Shown: in pieces, positions 34,968 through 46,880 of the stretch
Layout: each line of letters opens with the position of its first letter
How positions within the stretch are numbered: the stretch's first letter is position 1
Assembly (NCBI GenBank): GCA_030062745.1
Contig: CP099841.1
Coordinates: forward strand, 6,693,001 to 6,757,000
Direction of reading: 5' to 3'
From: Capitulum mitella
Lineage: Eukaryota; Arthropoda; Thecostraca; Pollicipedomorpha; Pollicipedidae
Length of the DNA stretch: 64,000 nucleotides
The notes under the pieces: generated by a model
Seen by the model: the letters and a program-made list of their open reading frames with translations, nothing else
Databases searched by the model: none
Told to the model about the DNA's origin: nothing
Program-made: the position numbers and the translations under genes

Positions 34968-36783
34968 ATCTCGCACGGTCCGCACCGCCTCTGAAACGGA
35001 GGACGGCAGAACGTCAGACCACTGCCCGCCACGGCCGGCGAGTGTCCAGGTATGGGCCGTCGGGGATGTCAGAATGCACTGTTTTCCGTTATCATGGCGA
35101 CGGTTTTGAAACATGCGTGGTTGGACGGTAGCTCCAAATGAAGTTCACTATGTCATATCACCTACACTCTTCCGTCGCCAGGGCAAACAGTGTTAAACTT
35201 GACTCAGTGGCAACCGGACAGATGTAGCTAAGAAGCCAATGAACTCTCCGAAAGACCGGCAGACTTTTCCATAGGGAGTGAAGTTAAATACAAGCTGTAA
35301 GAGATGTTCGAAAGGATGCAACAGCCGGTGCCTAATTACTTCAAGTTGTTAGCTAACAAGATTCAGGTCAAGTATTGTGCCCTATATTTCCGCCAGAACT
35401 ATGGTGCCCAGTATTCTGACGTTCCAAGTACGGGCATTTTAACCGCATATGACATCCTGCCCGACATTAAACAAGTGGGTCAAACTCCAAGGGTAAAGCG
35501 GTAGAAGGTAAGGCCGACGAAGTTGAGCTCAAAAGTCCCAGTCACGTCCTTCGCATCCAACGCCCGCCACCCGCCCGTGCACTGGACACACTGATTCTGA
35601 GGCAGTGCCTCAGAGCTGCCAATGACCGTAATCAGGGGCCATTTCAGTGCGTACCATGCCATAGTGAAAGTCGCCGACAGGCAGTAATAAACATCAGCAG
35701 AATCAGCTGATTGCCTGCGGCGGTCCTCCAATGACGTCACAGGGCGCTACGACTATCTCGCAGGCGAGTTAGTGCGGCGTCAGGTGTTGTTGGAAAGGTC
35801 CGCGCTAACACGCTCTTCGGCGATGATGAAAGAGGGGAGAAATCAACGGTCAACTGACGAGCGAAAACAACGGCAGTGGTGAAAAGAAAGCACAGTATTT
35901 GCAAGCCCAGAATGCTGTGCATCTAATTGCCTTTTGTCCATTTAAAGAAATGTGAAGGGTCTCTGGACTTCATCCTCTGTATTGTTAGCAAGACCGGCCT
36001 TACGTCAGCAAAATCCAGCTCTGAGAGCAGGTAGATGGGAAGCATTGACTAATTGTGTAATGTACCATAATACAATGTACTAATTACGTAATATACGGGT
36101 GTCATTTCCTCTGTAAGACAGAGGAAATAACGCCCGACTACCATAAGTCGCCATCTGTCATGGACAAGAGTATCAGCTGCATTTCTAGCCCAGAGACGTT
36201 CTGAGCAGTCGCCAGTATGTTAAGTTCATTTGGGCTCGGTCAGACCTCTTGCCCACATCAGTCACGAGCGGACGCACCCGTGTGGGAAATGCTACTCCGA
36301 GTCGAATTTGCAATGACCGACGTCATGTCTTCGCCGCAGGCTCGTTGGAGATGGCCTGGGGTGCTGCGAGTCCGCCGAATGAACTCTGAAGATCTCTGCA
36401 TTGCATTGGGCTTTCACGACATTAACCTAGCTGCGGAGAGCCGGATGTTTCCCAGTCTTTAGCTTATGAAAGCATTGATGGGCTATCGTGATAATTGACT
36501 CATTGCTGCCGACTGGGTCTCGTTCCAGCCTCGTCAGTGTTCCGAGCCCCACCTGAGAGCATGACGTGTTCCAGGTGCACGCGCCGAAAAGGCCCGCTGG
36601 AAGTTTTCCGTCTTGGGAAACTGCCCCAGATGAGTCGGTTTTTCCAGATTGACATCTCAGATAACATGAAGATGCCCAGGACATTTGACCAGTTGATTCT
36701 GGCTTGGCAGACTTCGCAGCTTGGTCCCCGTTGCGAAGATCATTGCCGCCCGTCTTAAATGGGCCTTTCGAGGCATCTCTGCT
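34968..36783. other. Upstream flank of the protease gene; no secure gene
   Basis: The protease promoter and 5' untranslated region should lie just above 34967, but I see no clear core promoter. Two minus-strand open frames at 35480-35740 and 35737-35922 are described under findings. A perfect hairpin lies at 36096-36136. Confidence 0.4.
36096..36136. repeat. Short perfect hairpin
   Basis: ATTTCCTCTGT and ACAGAGGAAAT are exact reverse complements separated by AAG, and flanking CGGG/CCCG extends the stem after a small interruption. No adjacent gene ends here, so a terminator-like or RNA role is not supported. Confidence 0.8.
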
Positions 36784-36812
36784 TCAATCAAAACGTCTCT
36801 CTCTTCTCTCTC

Positions 36813-36856
<44 letters not shown>

Positions 36857-36960
36857 CCTGTTATTCTCTCTCCCCCTCTCTGTCTCTCTCCTCTCTCTCA
36901 TTCTCTTTTTCCCTCTATCCTTCTGTAATTCTCTCTTCCCCTCTCCCTCCCCTTCTCTCC
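36784..36960. repeat. CT-rich microsatellite
   Basis: A long TCTC-rich tract with TTTC and CCCT interruptions. It produces three overlapping Ser/Leu-rich open frames on the plus strand, which are artefacts. Confidence 0.95.
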
Positions 36961-37800
36961 CCCGGGCGGACTCTCATCGGCAGTCGTCTCGGACGTCACA
37001 CCGTCGCTTTTGCTGCGACTCCTCCAAACTAGGCCGCCGCTCTGGCTCTGGGGGAAGGCTCGAACAGTCGCCGTCCAGAGCCTAACGGCCGGGCTACATT
37101 GGGCTCACTTGGGTTATTTGGTGTCGGAACGACCGGGTAGTTTGGCAGACAGCTTTATTTTCGGCAAACAGTAGCCTCGGAATGTCAGAATCATTTGGGA
37201 AGGTTTCCGCCATAACAACAGACGGACTTCACCGTGCATACAGAGCTGGGAGGTAGCTGTGATTTGGACCATATGTGACGGTCTTATTGATGGTGCACGA
37301 CTTAAACTTACGGGCGGCAAATTGCTCGAGACATACTACGGATGCAAACGTGATCTGACTTGGAGCCTCGGCTTGTCTCCACTGCAGTGAAACTGGCCCC
37401 ATTGTGGTCCAGTCAGCACTGGTGATAAGGAGGTGGTGTTTCGAGTTGGCCAAACTGATAAATCTGTTACATCAATTATGCCCCTGGCACCATCAGAGCC
37501 AGGCATGCCCATTTTTGTTCCGGGTCAGCAGTTCATCGGTTAAAATTCGATCCCATGTCTGTTTTTTTCTAAATTTGATCCGAATGGTTGCGAGGGTTAT
37601 GTTCAGGAATCGGAGCCCGCGCAAAGCGTAGTTTGTTGCACAGACGCCGACTCATATGCCCGATTGAGCAGTTCTGGATAAGGGCTGATTTTGTGGCAAA
37701 AGTTTGGCGTGCCGCTAACCGAGCGACACGACCATGCGGCAGTCAGCGTGACCCTAGGTTGGCCAGTTGCCAGCTGACGCACCGGCCAAACATGGACGCC

Positions 37801-37866
37801 AGGACGACTCGAACCCGCCTTGACCGGACGAGAGGACCAGTGTTCAACCAACTGAGAAACGATCAC
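37801..37866 (-). other. tRNA-like segment, possibly a SINE head
   Basis: Read on the minus strand, TCTCAGTTGGTTGAACAC resembles an internal A box and GGGTTCGAGTC a B box, about 30 bases apart. The expected acceptor stem and a clean seven-base anticodon loop are not evident. A decayed tRNA gene or a tRNA-derived SINE is therefore more likely than a functional tRNA. Confidence 0.4.
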
Positions 37867-40800
37867 GGTGATATAAGTAATGAATGTTTGTGGGGTAAAG
37901 AAAGTGGTCGAACTTTAACAGCACTTTTAGTATGTGCGTCGTTCCGTTGCGGTCATTATGTTGCATACGAAAATAGATATCTGAGTAAACACGCGCCGAA
38001 AGTAGTCAAGAGCGCGCTTATGTAGTTTCAGAAACGCCAAACTATCGGCATGATCCTGCGTCCAGTCATAAAAAGTTCAGCTCTTTTAGGCCCATCAGGT
38101 TTCCGGCAATTTTCATGAACGGTCGTTCCCACTTAAAGCAAACTGAGAAAAGAGCTGCCAGTTGTTAAATGCCCAGATTGATTGGTTTTGTTAAAACAGT
38201 AATTCAAGACTCACCCATAAACGATACCACACTATCCCAGGCTATTTCCGGGAGAGAAACGTTCGTTTTCAAAAGTGAAATCCGCGAACGTTACAACTGG
38301 AGCTAACTGCGATCAGACCGTACCACACCTTTTGATCGCTGCGTGAGCAACCAACAATGCCACTATCGACCAATAACCCTCAGTTTCTCCCGTTTGCGGT
38401 CCGGTGATTCTGTCGTCGCTGCCGAAGCGTCCGCTGTGCGAGGCATCATGTGCACGCGGTGTTTCTTCGCTCCACTGGCGAGGAGCGAGGGGCCACGACA
38501 GGAAAGGCACGTTGGCGTACACTCTCGTTTATCGGCTAAGCATGGAGAGAATTCTTCATCGCCGTGGGTCATCACGCAGCGACCAAGTTTTATGATGCTG
38601 TTGCGAAAACATTTTGCATGGATAGGAAAAATTGCTCAGCTGACGGAAAGTACGCCAGGAACGCAAATACGGCAATGATTGTGATCGGAAGGCTCCTGCT
38701 GAGCCGCGTTTATGTCACTTCTGCATGATCTCTAAGCTGCTGAAATCACTTATGTGAAAAGTGCGCGGAATACCCAGCAAAGACGAGCAATGCGAATCCA
38801 GGAGTGACCTCGAGAGGAGCGGCTCCTCAGTGCCTGCGATACCGCGCGTTGCGACCTTTACAAGTTCGGCCTCGTCGGAGACGTCGGCAACTTTCGTCCA
38901 CGACTCGGCGTGTCGTCGCCTGCTTGGCCAGCCCGGCCACCGGCGGCGCCAGCGCGAGTGAAATCGCCCGACACGCTCAGCAGGGCAAAACACGAGCAGA
39001 AAGCCGGCAGCGGCGGCGGCGGCTGCGGCCGCGCACTAGACTCGGGCCAGCGTCCCGCTCCGACACGGCAGCCGGGCAGTTCGGGCGCCAGGTCATTACA
39101 TCAGCCGACCACTCCGACCTCCCGGACAGCCCTGCGTGGTCGGACGAGCGCGGCCGAGGCCGCGGGAGCTGGAGCTCGCTCGTGCCGGCGTCCGCGCCGC
39201 TGGCCGATGAACCGCGCTGGTAACCGCACGCCACTTTTCCCGTCGTGCTCGTGACATCCGCCAGTGCGTTTCCTTTCAGCTGCCCGGCGCGACTCTCCAC
39301 TGGCGCTCCTGAACGACGTGACGTCGAGCCACTTAGCAAACAAACAAGCAAAGTGCCACTTCGCGAACAAACAGACAAAGAGCGCTGCCTCCGCTGCATC
39401 CCCGCGACGAAACGACACTCACCTGCCGTAAACGGGATCACCTAGGCCGCCGCCGGCGGCCGAAATTACCACGGTGCTCCATTGTTTGTTCCTACGAGGC
39501 TCCGACAACGGTCATTTAGATCGCAGCCAGCCGGAGGGTCCAGCCGCGCGAGGCGTCAACAAAAGCAGGGCGTCATTACTGGGCCGGCTTCACTTTTCAC
39601 CGGCGCGCGGACGCGACGGCCGACGGCGGGGCTAATTATCCGGCGCTGGCCGCGACCTTCGCCCCCCGCCGCCCGGTCTGCAGGCCCGCTGTCGCCGGCG
39701 GGGAAAGGCGCGAGCTTTTCGCAGGAAAGTACTCAAGGACACGGCAGACCAGTCAGGCCCGAGGAAAGCGGAAGAGGAAGCGGAATGACGGCATTACGGC
39801 CAGTGGCGGTGGCTGACGCCGTCTCCCGCAGCACCCTGAAAGGAAGCGAGCTCGCTAGATGGGAAATCTGATTGGAGCGCAGTCCGCCAACTCGTTTTGG
39901 GTGAAATCGAGCACCACGCCGCGCGTCCGCGAAATAAATCGTGTGCTCCGTCCCATCCGGCGAGAAAGCTCCGAGACAGGCGCGTCGGCGGCCGCCGCCG
40001 CTGAATGGAGCGCCCACTGCGCGCGCCTGAGTCTCTGAACTGTGAGCCGCGTCCGTGAAACTGGCGTCGGGAGCCGCCCCGGGAGATGATGGAGGACGCC
40101 GTCCGGAGCGCCCTCCTCCGGCGGCCGGTGTTTACTTTCTCGGGGTCCCGCCACTGCCGTGGGAAGCCCGCCTGGGAACGTGGCCAGTGTTATGGAAACG
40201 CGTCCGGCCGCGGTCACAGGACGTGCAGTCGAGTGTCCGGCCGCAGAGTGGTCTGGTGGCTCACCCAGTCTCGGTGGAGGTACTTTTTACTTCCAACGCG
40301 GTGGGAACGGCCAATGAAAACCCCCGTTGTCATCGAGCTGACCTAGAGATATTTTATGGTGGTGCCGGTTTATATGGCGCAGTGCATGGCTGAATGGGGA
40401 TCACGTAACACTCACGACAAATAAAAAAGCTTAGTTTTGCCGTTTTCCGTGTTCTGCATCTTCAAGATGCGCAACGTTGCTTAGCGTTACGCGTCTTCGT
40501 TTGATATTCATTTGTTAAGACGAACCACTGAATCAATATTTAAGGCAGAGCTGTGATATCAATAAAAAGTTACTCCCTGTTTGTGTATTCAGTGCAAAGA
40601 GAAGCGTCATTTCCTTTCTGACAAGTCCTTTTTCTTTTCACCGTTTGTCCCCAAAACACCAAACTGTCAAACAGCGGCAGATGAGAACCCGATAGTGTCC
40701 GTGCCCTCACAACATCTACTCCGCCCGACTTCACCAAAACTCGACCGACCACTCGAGGAAGCGCCGCGCCGGCTCTCACCGCGCCACAAATGTCTCCAGA

Positions 40801-43800
40801 GGTGCGCCGCCGAGCAACAGGCCGCTCCGCTCGCCGGACCGAGCGAAAAGTTCGGCGGCAGGTCAGTGACCCCGCCAAGAGAGGAGCGAACTGCACGCTC
40901 CCAGTTCGTGCGATCTAACGAGGTCAGCTGCTGACAACGCGCCGCTCCGCCCACCTGAGTCATCAGAAGAGACACGGGCGCCGCGCATGACGCCCTGCAT
41001 GGAGACAGGCAGACCGACAGACAGACAGACGCGCGAAATGGCAGACGGACGCCCGCACGCCAGAGACGGGATGCGCCGCACGGCGGAGACGGACTGGCGA
41101 TGGGGTTGTTATTGAGCGGAAGGCGTGGTCTTAGGGTGAGTTAAGGTGAGACGGCGTTTTAGTTTTTTATCATCGGCTAGCGAGACCATCGAGGTCATTC
41201 TTCAGGGGCATTCAGAGGCGGCCACTATCAAAAGACCGGACAGTTTTCCCTCAGAACCTGATCGATGTCCTAGTTTCTCCAATAAATGCCCAATTATCCT
41301 TCCTTGCCGACAATTGATCTGGTCTTCTCTCTGTTGTCTACAGTTGGGAGCCGACCAGTTATTCCCCCAATTGAACCTGACGGAAGGAACACGTCTCCAG
41401 TGACCGTTTCCCCAAGGCATAACTTAGGCTTAATCTATTCAACAGCACTGTGAACAGAACATTCCAGAAGCTCAGTGGACGAAGTTCACAACGAATACTC
41501 ATGTTTAAAGTACCTCTCTCCCCGTTCCTTAGTAAAATAGTGACTACTCTGAAGGCACACGCCTCCAGGATTCCGCTATCCGAATCTTCTGACCCCTGGC
41601 TGCCCGTAATTGTCGCGGTGGCTGACTCGGGGTGACCTGTCGGTCCCCCGATAAGGCCCACCCCAGCCGGCCGCTGCGGCCGCCGCGCGCCGTGGGATTG
41701 CCGGCCTGCCCTGGTCGTCCGGTCTCGGCGCGCGCCAGCCGTGAAAATGCTATCGTCTGGACTCAGTGGGTCAGCGGGCGGCCACAGTCAGCGAAATCGG
41801 CTCGCTCGCACGGCGCCCGCTGCCGCGCCGGCGACAAATCGGCACCGTACGGCGGCGGCGGCGGCGAGGCGGCGAAATGGCAGAGCTCCGCGCGCTGCCG
41901 GACCGCCGGCGCTGAGCCAGCTGAGCAGCGGACTACTGGAGCTTCGGAGCGTACCGAACCAGGGAAAAACTAGGGCTCACCAAGTACCCAGTAAATGAGG
42001 TTCTGCTGAGGCGATGCAACACTGATAGGATATATGACAGGACCAGGCGGGTTTTAAAACAGTTCATTAGGACAAGGTGCCAATGGGTGATCTGAAACAC
42101 TCCTCAGAAGTCTCGAAGGCAATCACACCAGTGGTCCAGATGGCTAACAAGTCAGGGATAATCGGATCACGGGGCGTAAATAACTATATATCTTCCAGGT
42201 ATCTAAACGCATGAATCACTATGTCTTATAAGCACCAAAGTACATAAAGTTCAGATCAGAAGGCAATTGACCAATTACATAAGGTTCCTGAACGACCAGG
42301 CAGAAAGGCAATCAATGGTTGGAACGACAATACGGGAACCAAGGCGTTGTTTTGCTCACTTTGAAGGCACTAACCCCTCCCCAGTTCGAGGCCATCCCAC
42401 AACCATTCAATAAGTTTCATATCAAACAAAGTTTTGGTGCCCTCCGTCTAGTGCCAATGTATTGGGTCATCGGACCAATTTCATTCAGTGGCATGTCTGT
42501 GATCAGTTTAAAATAGTTCTTCTGGATGACTGCGAGCGATGTATTTTTTTTTTATATTCGTCTTTGTAGCTTACGGCGCAATGTACTTACTGTTACAACC
42601 CATATTTGTCCTGACTTAATGTTTCTGGCTATCTTATGCGCGGGTTTTCTTACTTATTCCACCAATATTCTGTCTGACAGGTATTCCTGTTATGTTCGGT
42701 TAGTTCATCACAAAACCATCCGATTTCCAATCTCATCAGTTTACATCAGGTGTCACGTTGACACCTAAACAAAACAAAAAAACGAACTCCGTTACGCAAA
42801 ATATTGCGTAGACCATCGAAGGGGGGGGGGGAATACGCGTTGTGAAGACAGCCATGTTGGGATTTTAGGATGCCGCTGCCATTCAAATAAACCACTTTCT
42901 TTTTGACAGAAGTTGCGTTCCTGCGTCTCTGTGTCAGCGTGGCCTTTCAGATCGTAAGAGTAAAAGCCGGCAGAAACCGTGAGCGACTTTAAATGCAAAC
43001 TTTGTAACAATCGCATCCTCGTCGGCACGTCTCGGGCGGAAATAACATAGGTCTTTCAAACGCCGGGCATGGTTCGGCTTCTGCCATCTAAGACTTAAAA
43101 TGTTTGAGACCTAAATGTATGATCTGTCGTCTGCAGGACGTCTTAGGAGTGCATGTTGCACAGGGCTTTAGGCGTAATGGGCATTTTATCTAGCATTTTT
43201 AGTAGCATAGTCCGTCATTTTTGTTTTGGATGCCGATGTGACGCCTGTTTACATCATTCCTGAGACAAGAATCCTTGGCAGGGTTCTGAATACGGCACAG
43301 TAAAGAAGTCAGGGCCAACTCATGCGCCAGTATTACTTGTTTTCAGCATATTCTCACGATGCCGCTTGGTAGTGCATTTCACCATTCGCAAGACACAATA
43401 CGGTTCGCATCACCTAATTCTAATAGCCACAGGTATTTTCCTGTCGGCTGAATTTCGAACACGACCACCCATCCCGCACCCTCCACTGTGCGGCGGATTC
43501 GTCCGAAGTAGCGCACGCAGGAGCACAGCGGCTGCGCCTGGCTCGTTCCTTTCCGCCACTCCATGCATGGCAGGTCATGCACCCGTCCCGGTGAACAAAC
43601 AGAGCTGGCCGACGCGCCTCTGAGAAAGTCCGACCGCGTCAGGCGGGTCACGAGCCGCACAAGGCCGTTCCCAGGCGCCCTTTGACCGGGCGGGGCGCGC
43701 CGGCCGCAGCTTTCACACGATCCGCGGCGGAGGCAGACAGCGACTGTACGCACCGGAACGGCCTGTTATTGTGTCCAGGGAAGTGGGGATGCCGCCGTGA

Positions 43801-43962
43801 GCTATCGTGTTTTCATCTACAGCCGGTGACTTTCGGTCTGCGTGTCCCTAGGCTGGCAATCACGAGTCGCTGTTCGCCTCTTTGTTCCCCACTGCAGCAC
43901 GCCCGGTTTGCTGCTTGTGGGTCAGCGCAGTCTCCTGTGGTGCGGCGAGCAACCATTTTCCG
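37867..43962. other. Intergenic, no gene recognised; strong GC-rich patches
   Basis: GC-rich blocks at about 38800-39300, 39500-40280, 40700-41080 and 41640-41960 make overlapping open frames on both strands. None has a recognisable domain. A poly-G run lies at about 42823-42832. The remainder is AT-richer and featureless. Confidence 0.5.
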
Positions 43963-44105
43963 GCAGGGGTGTCGTTTCATGTAAATGATTGGCGGGATGG
44001 GGGGGGGGGGGGCAGCCGAAGGCCCGACAACCTAACCTCCCATGAAATAAGTTTGTCAACGGATTTAGCCCACCTTCTTTTGCCTGAAGACAGTTTTAAT
44101 TCCAC
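43963..44105 (+). repeat. Dispersed repeat family, copy C
   Basis: Ordered landmarks GCAGGGGTGTCG, a poly-G run, CAACCTAACCTCC and ACGGATTTAGCCCACC match the copies at 15384 and 20209. The poly-G run is private to this copy. Confidence 0.7.
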
Positions 44106-46776
44106 TTTGTGGATTATCACTTATCAAATAACAAAGTGTGTTTCCCTTGTTAAAACTAACAGAAAACATTGGGTAGGTCAAAACTATCCTTGGAGGAGCC
44201 ATGATCCACATAGGGGGCATGAACCTCGCAAAAGGATACGAAGCGACACCTCTGCTTTCCTGTGTAGCAGAACATTTGATGCATGGCGTAAATGTTCGGC
44301 CCCGTCCGTACCGTTGATTTATAATCAGTGGAGTTTTGAAAGTGATAAGCCATAATATATACAAAAAGTGCGCTTCTTTTGTTTTGTACTGTGGAGTATT
44401 TTGCACCGGACGTTTTGCGTCAATACGTCAATGTGTCATTATCCATGTTGGCGACGGTATTAAATAAACGAACCAATAAAAATAAGAAAAAACCATCCAG
44501 GCTTTCACAGACAAACGAATGAAGTCTGAAGTGAAATACCCTCCCCCCTACCAGCCCCAACCCATGACTGTTTTCTAACACAAGACATGTCTGAAATCCA
44601 TTCATTATTATCTCCCAATTCCACAGACCTAAAGTCCTTTCATCTCATTACATCAGCTTTAGAGGCATGACATTCTAGTGAAAGCTTTTTCCTGTATTTG
44701 TTGGACAAACAATCTAAATTATCACACGGAGGCATTTCTTATTTTTCTCAAACGTCACGCAGTCTGAAAATGTATGTGCTGTTCGTCCATGTTTTTGCAT
44801 GACGTCTGTAAGATTTCCACCAATTGTTGCCGGTAACAACTCCGCGGTTTCAAAGAGAAATAATACTTCGAGTCGAAAACGGAAAAATGAAAAACGTCCA
44901 CATGATGATAACTCATAAACATTTCCGGCACTTTTATTTGTTTTGCACCATCCAATCACACATGCTCTTGCAGACTAAGCTTTAGAGCATGTGCTAGCGA
45001 AGTGCCGAGAATCAAACAATGGAAGCCACTAACTGGACCAGCCAAACGAATTTTCCTTGCCGAGGATAACAGATAAAGCCGTGGATCGGCGAAGCAAGCC
45101 GGGAAATTTCTGCCGCAGACGCGGATCGAACGCCAACATCACGCCTGGCCGACTCCGCCTGCCAGTCACCAGCTGTTCGGACCTACACAGCGGAGAGCAC
45201 CCGAGTCTCGGAGCACGTGTCTTCTCGCCGGCAGTGGTGGAAAGTTGCCATCGGTTCTGGACCAACTGACGTGATCAAATGGCTATTGTGTGTTTGTTCG
45301 AGATTATCAGCATGTGAACCAATTCAGTCTCGGGTATGGTGCCTTCGAAAGATTTTAAGTGGAATTCCTTCAAAAAGCCAACTTTTCTTTTGAAACAAAA
45401 TTGACACCTAGCGTTAAACTGTTAATCGTTTCGTCCGAAGAATTAATGGTTTTACATTACTGCGTTGTTTATCTTAGCTTCAGGGAAAACGACTTTTAAG
45501 ACATTCGCGACCAGATAAAATAAGTATATCTGGTAAAAACAATGTGCCATGCGGTCTCAACTACAATTTCACTCAACAATTACTGGCATTCACATGTAAA
45601 TGGGATGATTTTGCACCATAGATTTCGGTGTCTCCAGTAGACCTTGTTTTACGATTGCAATCTGTTCATTTATACATTTTTTTCTATCGCGATACTTTTC
45701 CTAAACATTTTGGCAATGAGGTCTTTCACTTGCAACAACACGTTTTGTCATGCAATTAGTTCGGCTCATCGATCTGAAAGTTTGCAGGCGACTTTATAGG
45801 AACGCCTGAGCTTGATGCTTCCGAGGCCATACGCGGTGCCTGGCAGGGTTACTCCATCTAAGTCCACGATAGGTGGTGCAATTAAAGCAGCCTACCAAAA
45901 ACGGTCACATGCCTGCGCCAAGCAAGAAAGACCCTAGCAAGAAAGACTTCGTGTGGAACGCACATAGCCCTGTCTCCCGTACTATGCAGCAACCGCCACG
46001 GACAACGCTAGGGTTGTTTGACATGGAGCTTAATGGATCGTGTGAAAGTTTGCTGGCCGGACAAAGCCCACTAGACGTTACAGGCATTGAGATGCCACAA
46101 ACGCCAAACATTCTCTGTGGCGTTCAGCTGAAGTGAACGAGCATGTTACACTTTAAAGGGCACGTGAAACAGTGGGAGAGCTTCTAAGATCGAACGTTGG
46201 ACAGTAGACCTGAGAAATTAGCTTTCTTTCTTAGGTCGGCATATCACGATTAAACTTTTAAGCACCACAGCCATATATCAGCTTTTGATATCTGACACCA
46301 CATGCCCTCTTGTTACACGCTAGAAAGCCGATCCTTTTTGCGTCTAACCTGCGAGATAGTTTTTGTGTTCATTGCACTGGTTCCTGAACGGAAGCAGCCT
46401 TTCAAAGCAGCGAACGCCTACAAAACGAGGTCTTTGCTGGAAGGCAGAATACAAGGCACCGTGCACCTGTTGTGATATACCAGGCTATCATGGTGCATTC
46501 GCCAGAGCCCTTTTCTGCTCGCTGAAAGTTATCGCTCTCGTCCTGGCTGCTGTGATCGAACGGTGACTACCCTTTAAACCAGCGCGACTCGCGACCGTGA
46601 CGACCTGCTTACCTTGGTTTCTGCATGGGCCGCCGTCTCCTCGTCGGGTCTCACGTCGGCTGGGACAGGAGAACGGGTCACCTCAGAACAGCTGCCGACA
46701 CATCCTTCCCGATCGATCAGGTCGCCCTTCCCGCACGGTGTCCACTTGGCTGCGGCCGTTCCGGACGGGATCCGTT
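44106..46776. other. Intergenic, no gene recognised
   Basis: Only short open frames without known domains. A small GC-rich patch lies at about 45050-45260. Confidence 0.5.
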
Positions 46777-46880
46777 CCGTTCCGCGCAGTGTGGGCTCCG
46801 TTCCGCACAGCGTAGGCTCCGTTCCGGACAGGGTCGGCTCAGTTCCGGACAGTGTCGGCTCAGTTTCTTCCGAGCAGTGT
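46777..46880. repeat. 21-bp tandem repeat, about 4-5 copies
   Basis: The unit is close to CCGTTCCGGACAGTGTCGGC. Because 21 is a multiple of three, it makes a seven-residue repeat (TEPTLSG on the minus strand) inside a 180-codon open frame. The frame has no domain, and I consider it non-coding. Confidence 0.85.

Noticed and set aside
36704-37085. Ser/Leu-rich plus-strand open frames
   Set aside because: They translate the CT-rich microsatellite in three frames.
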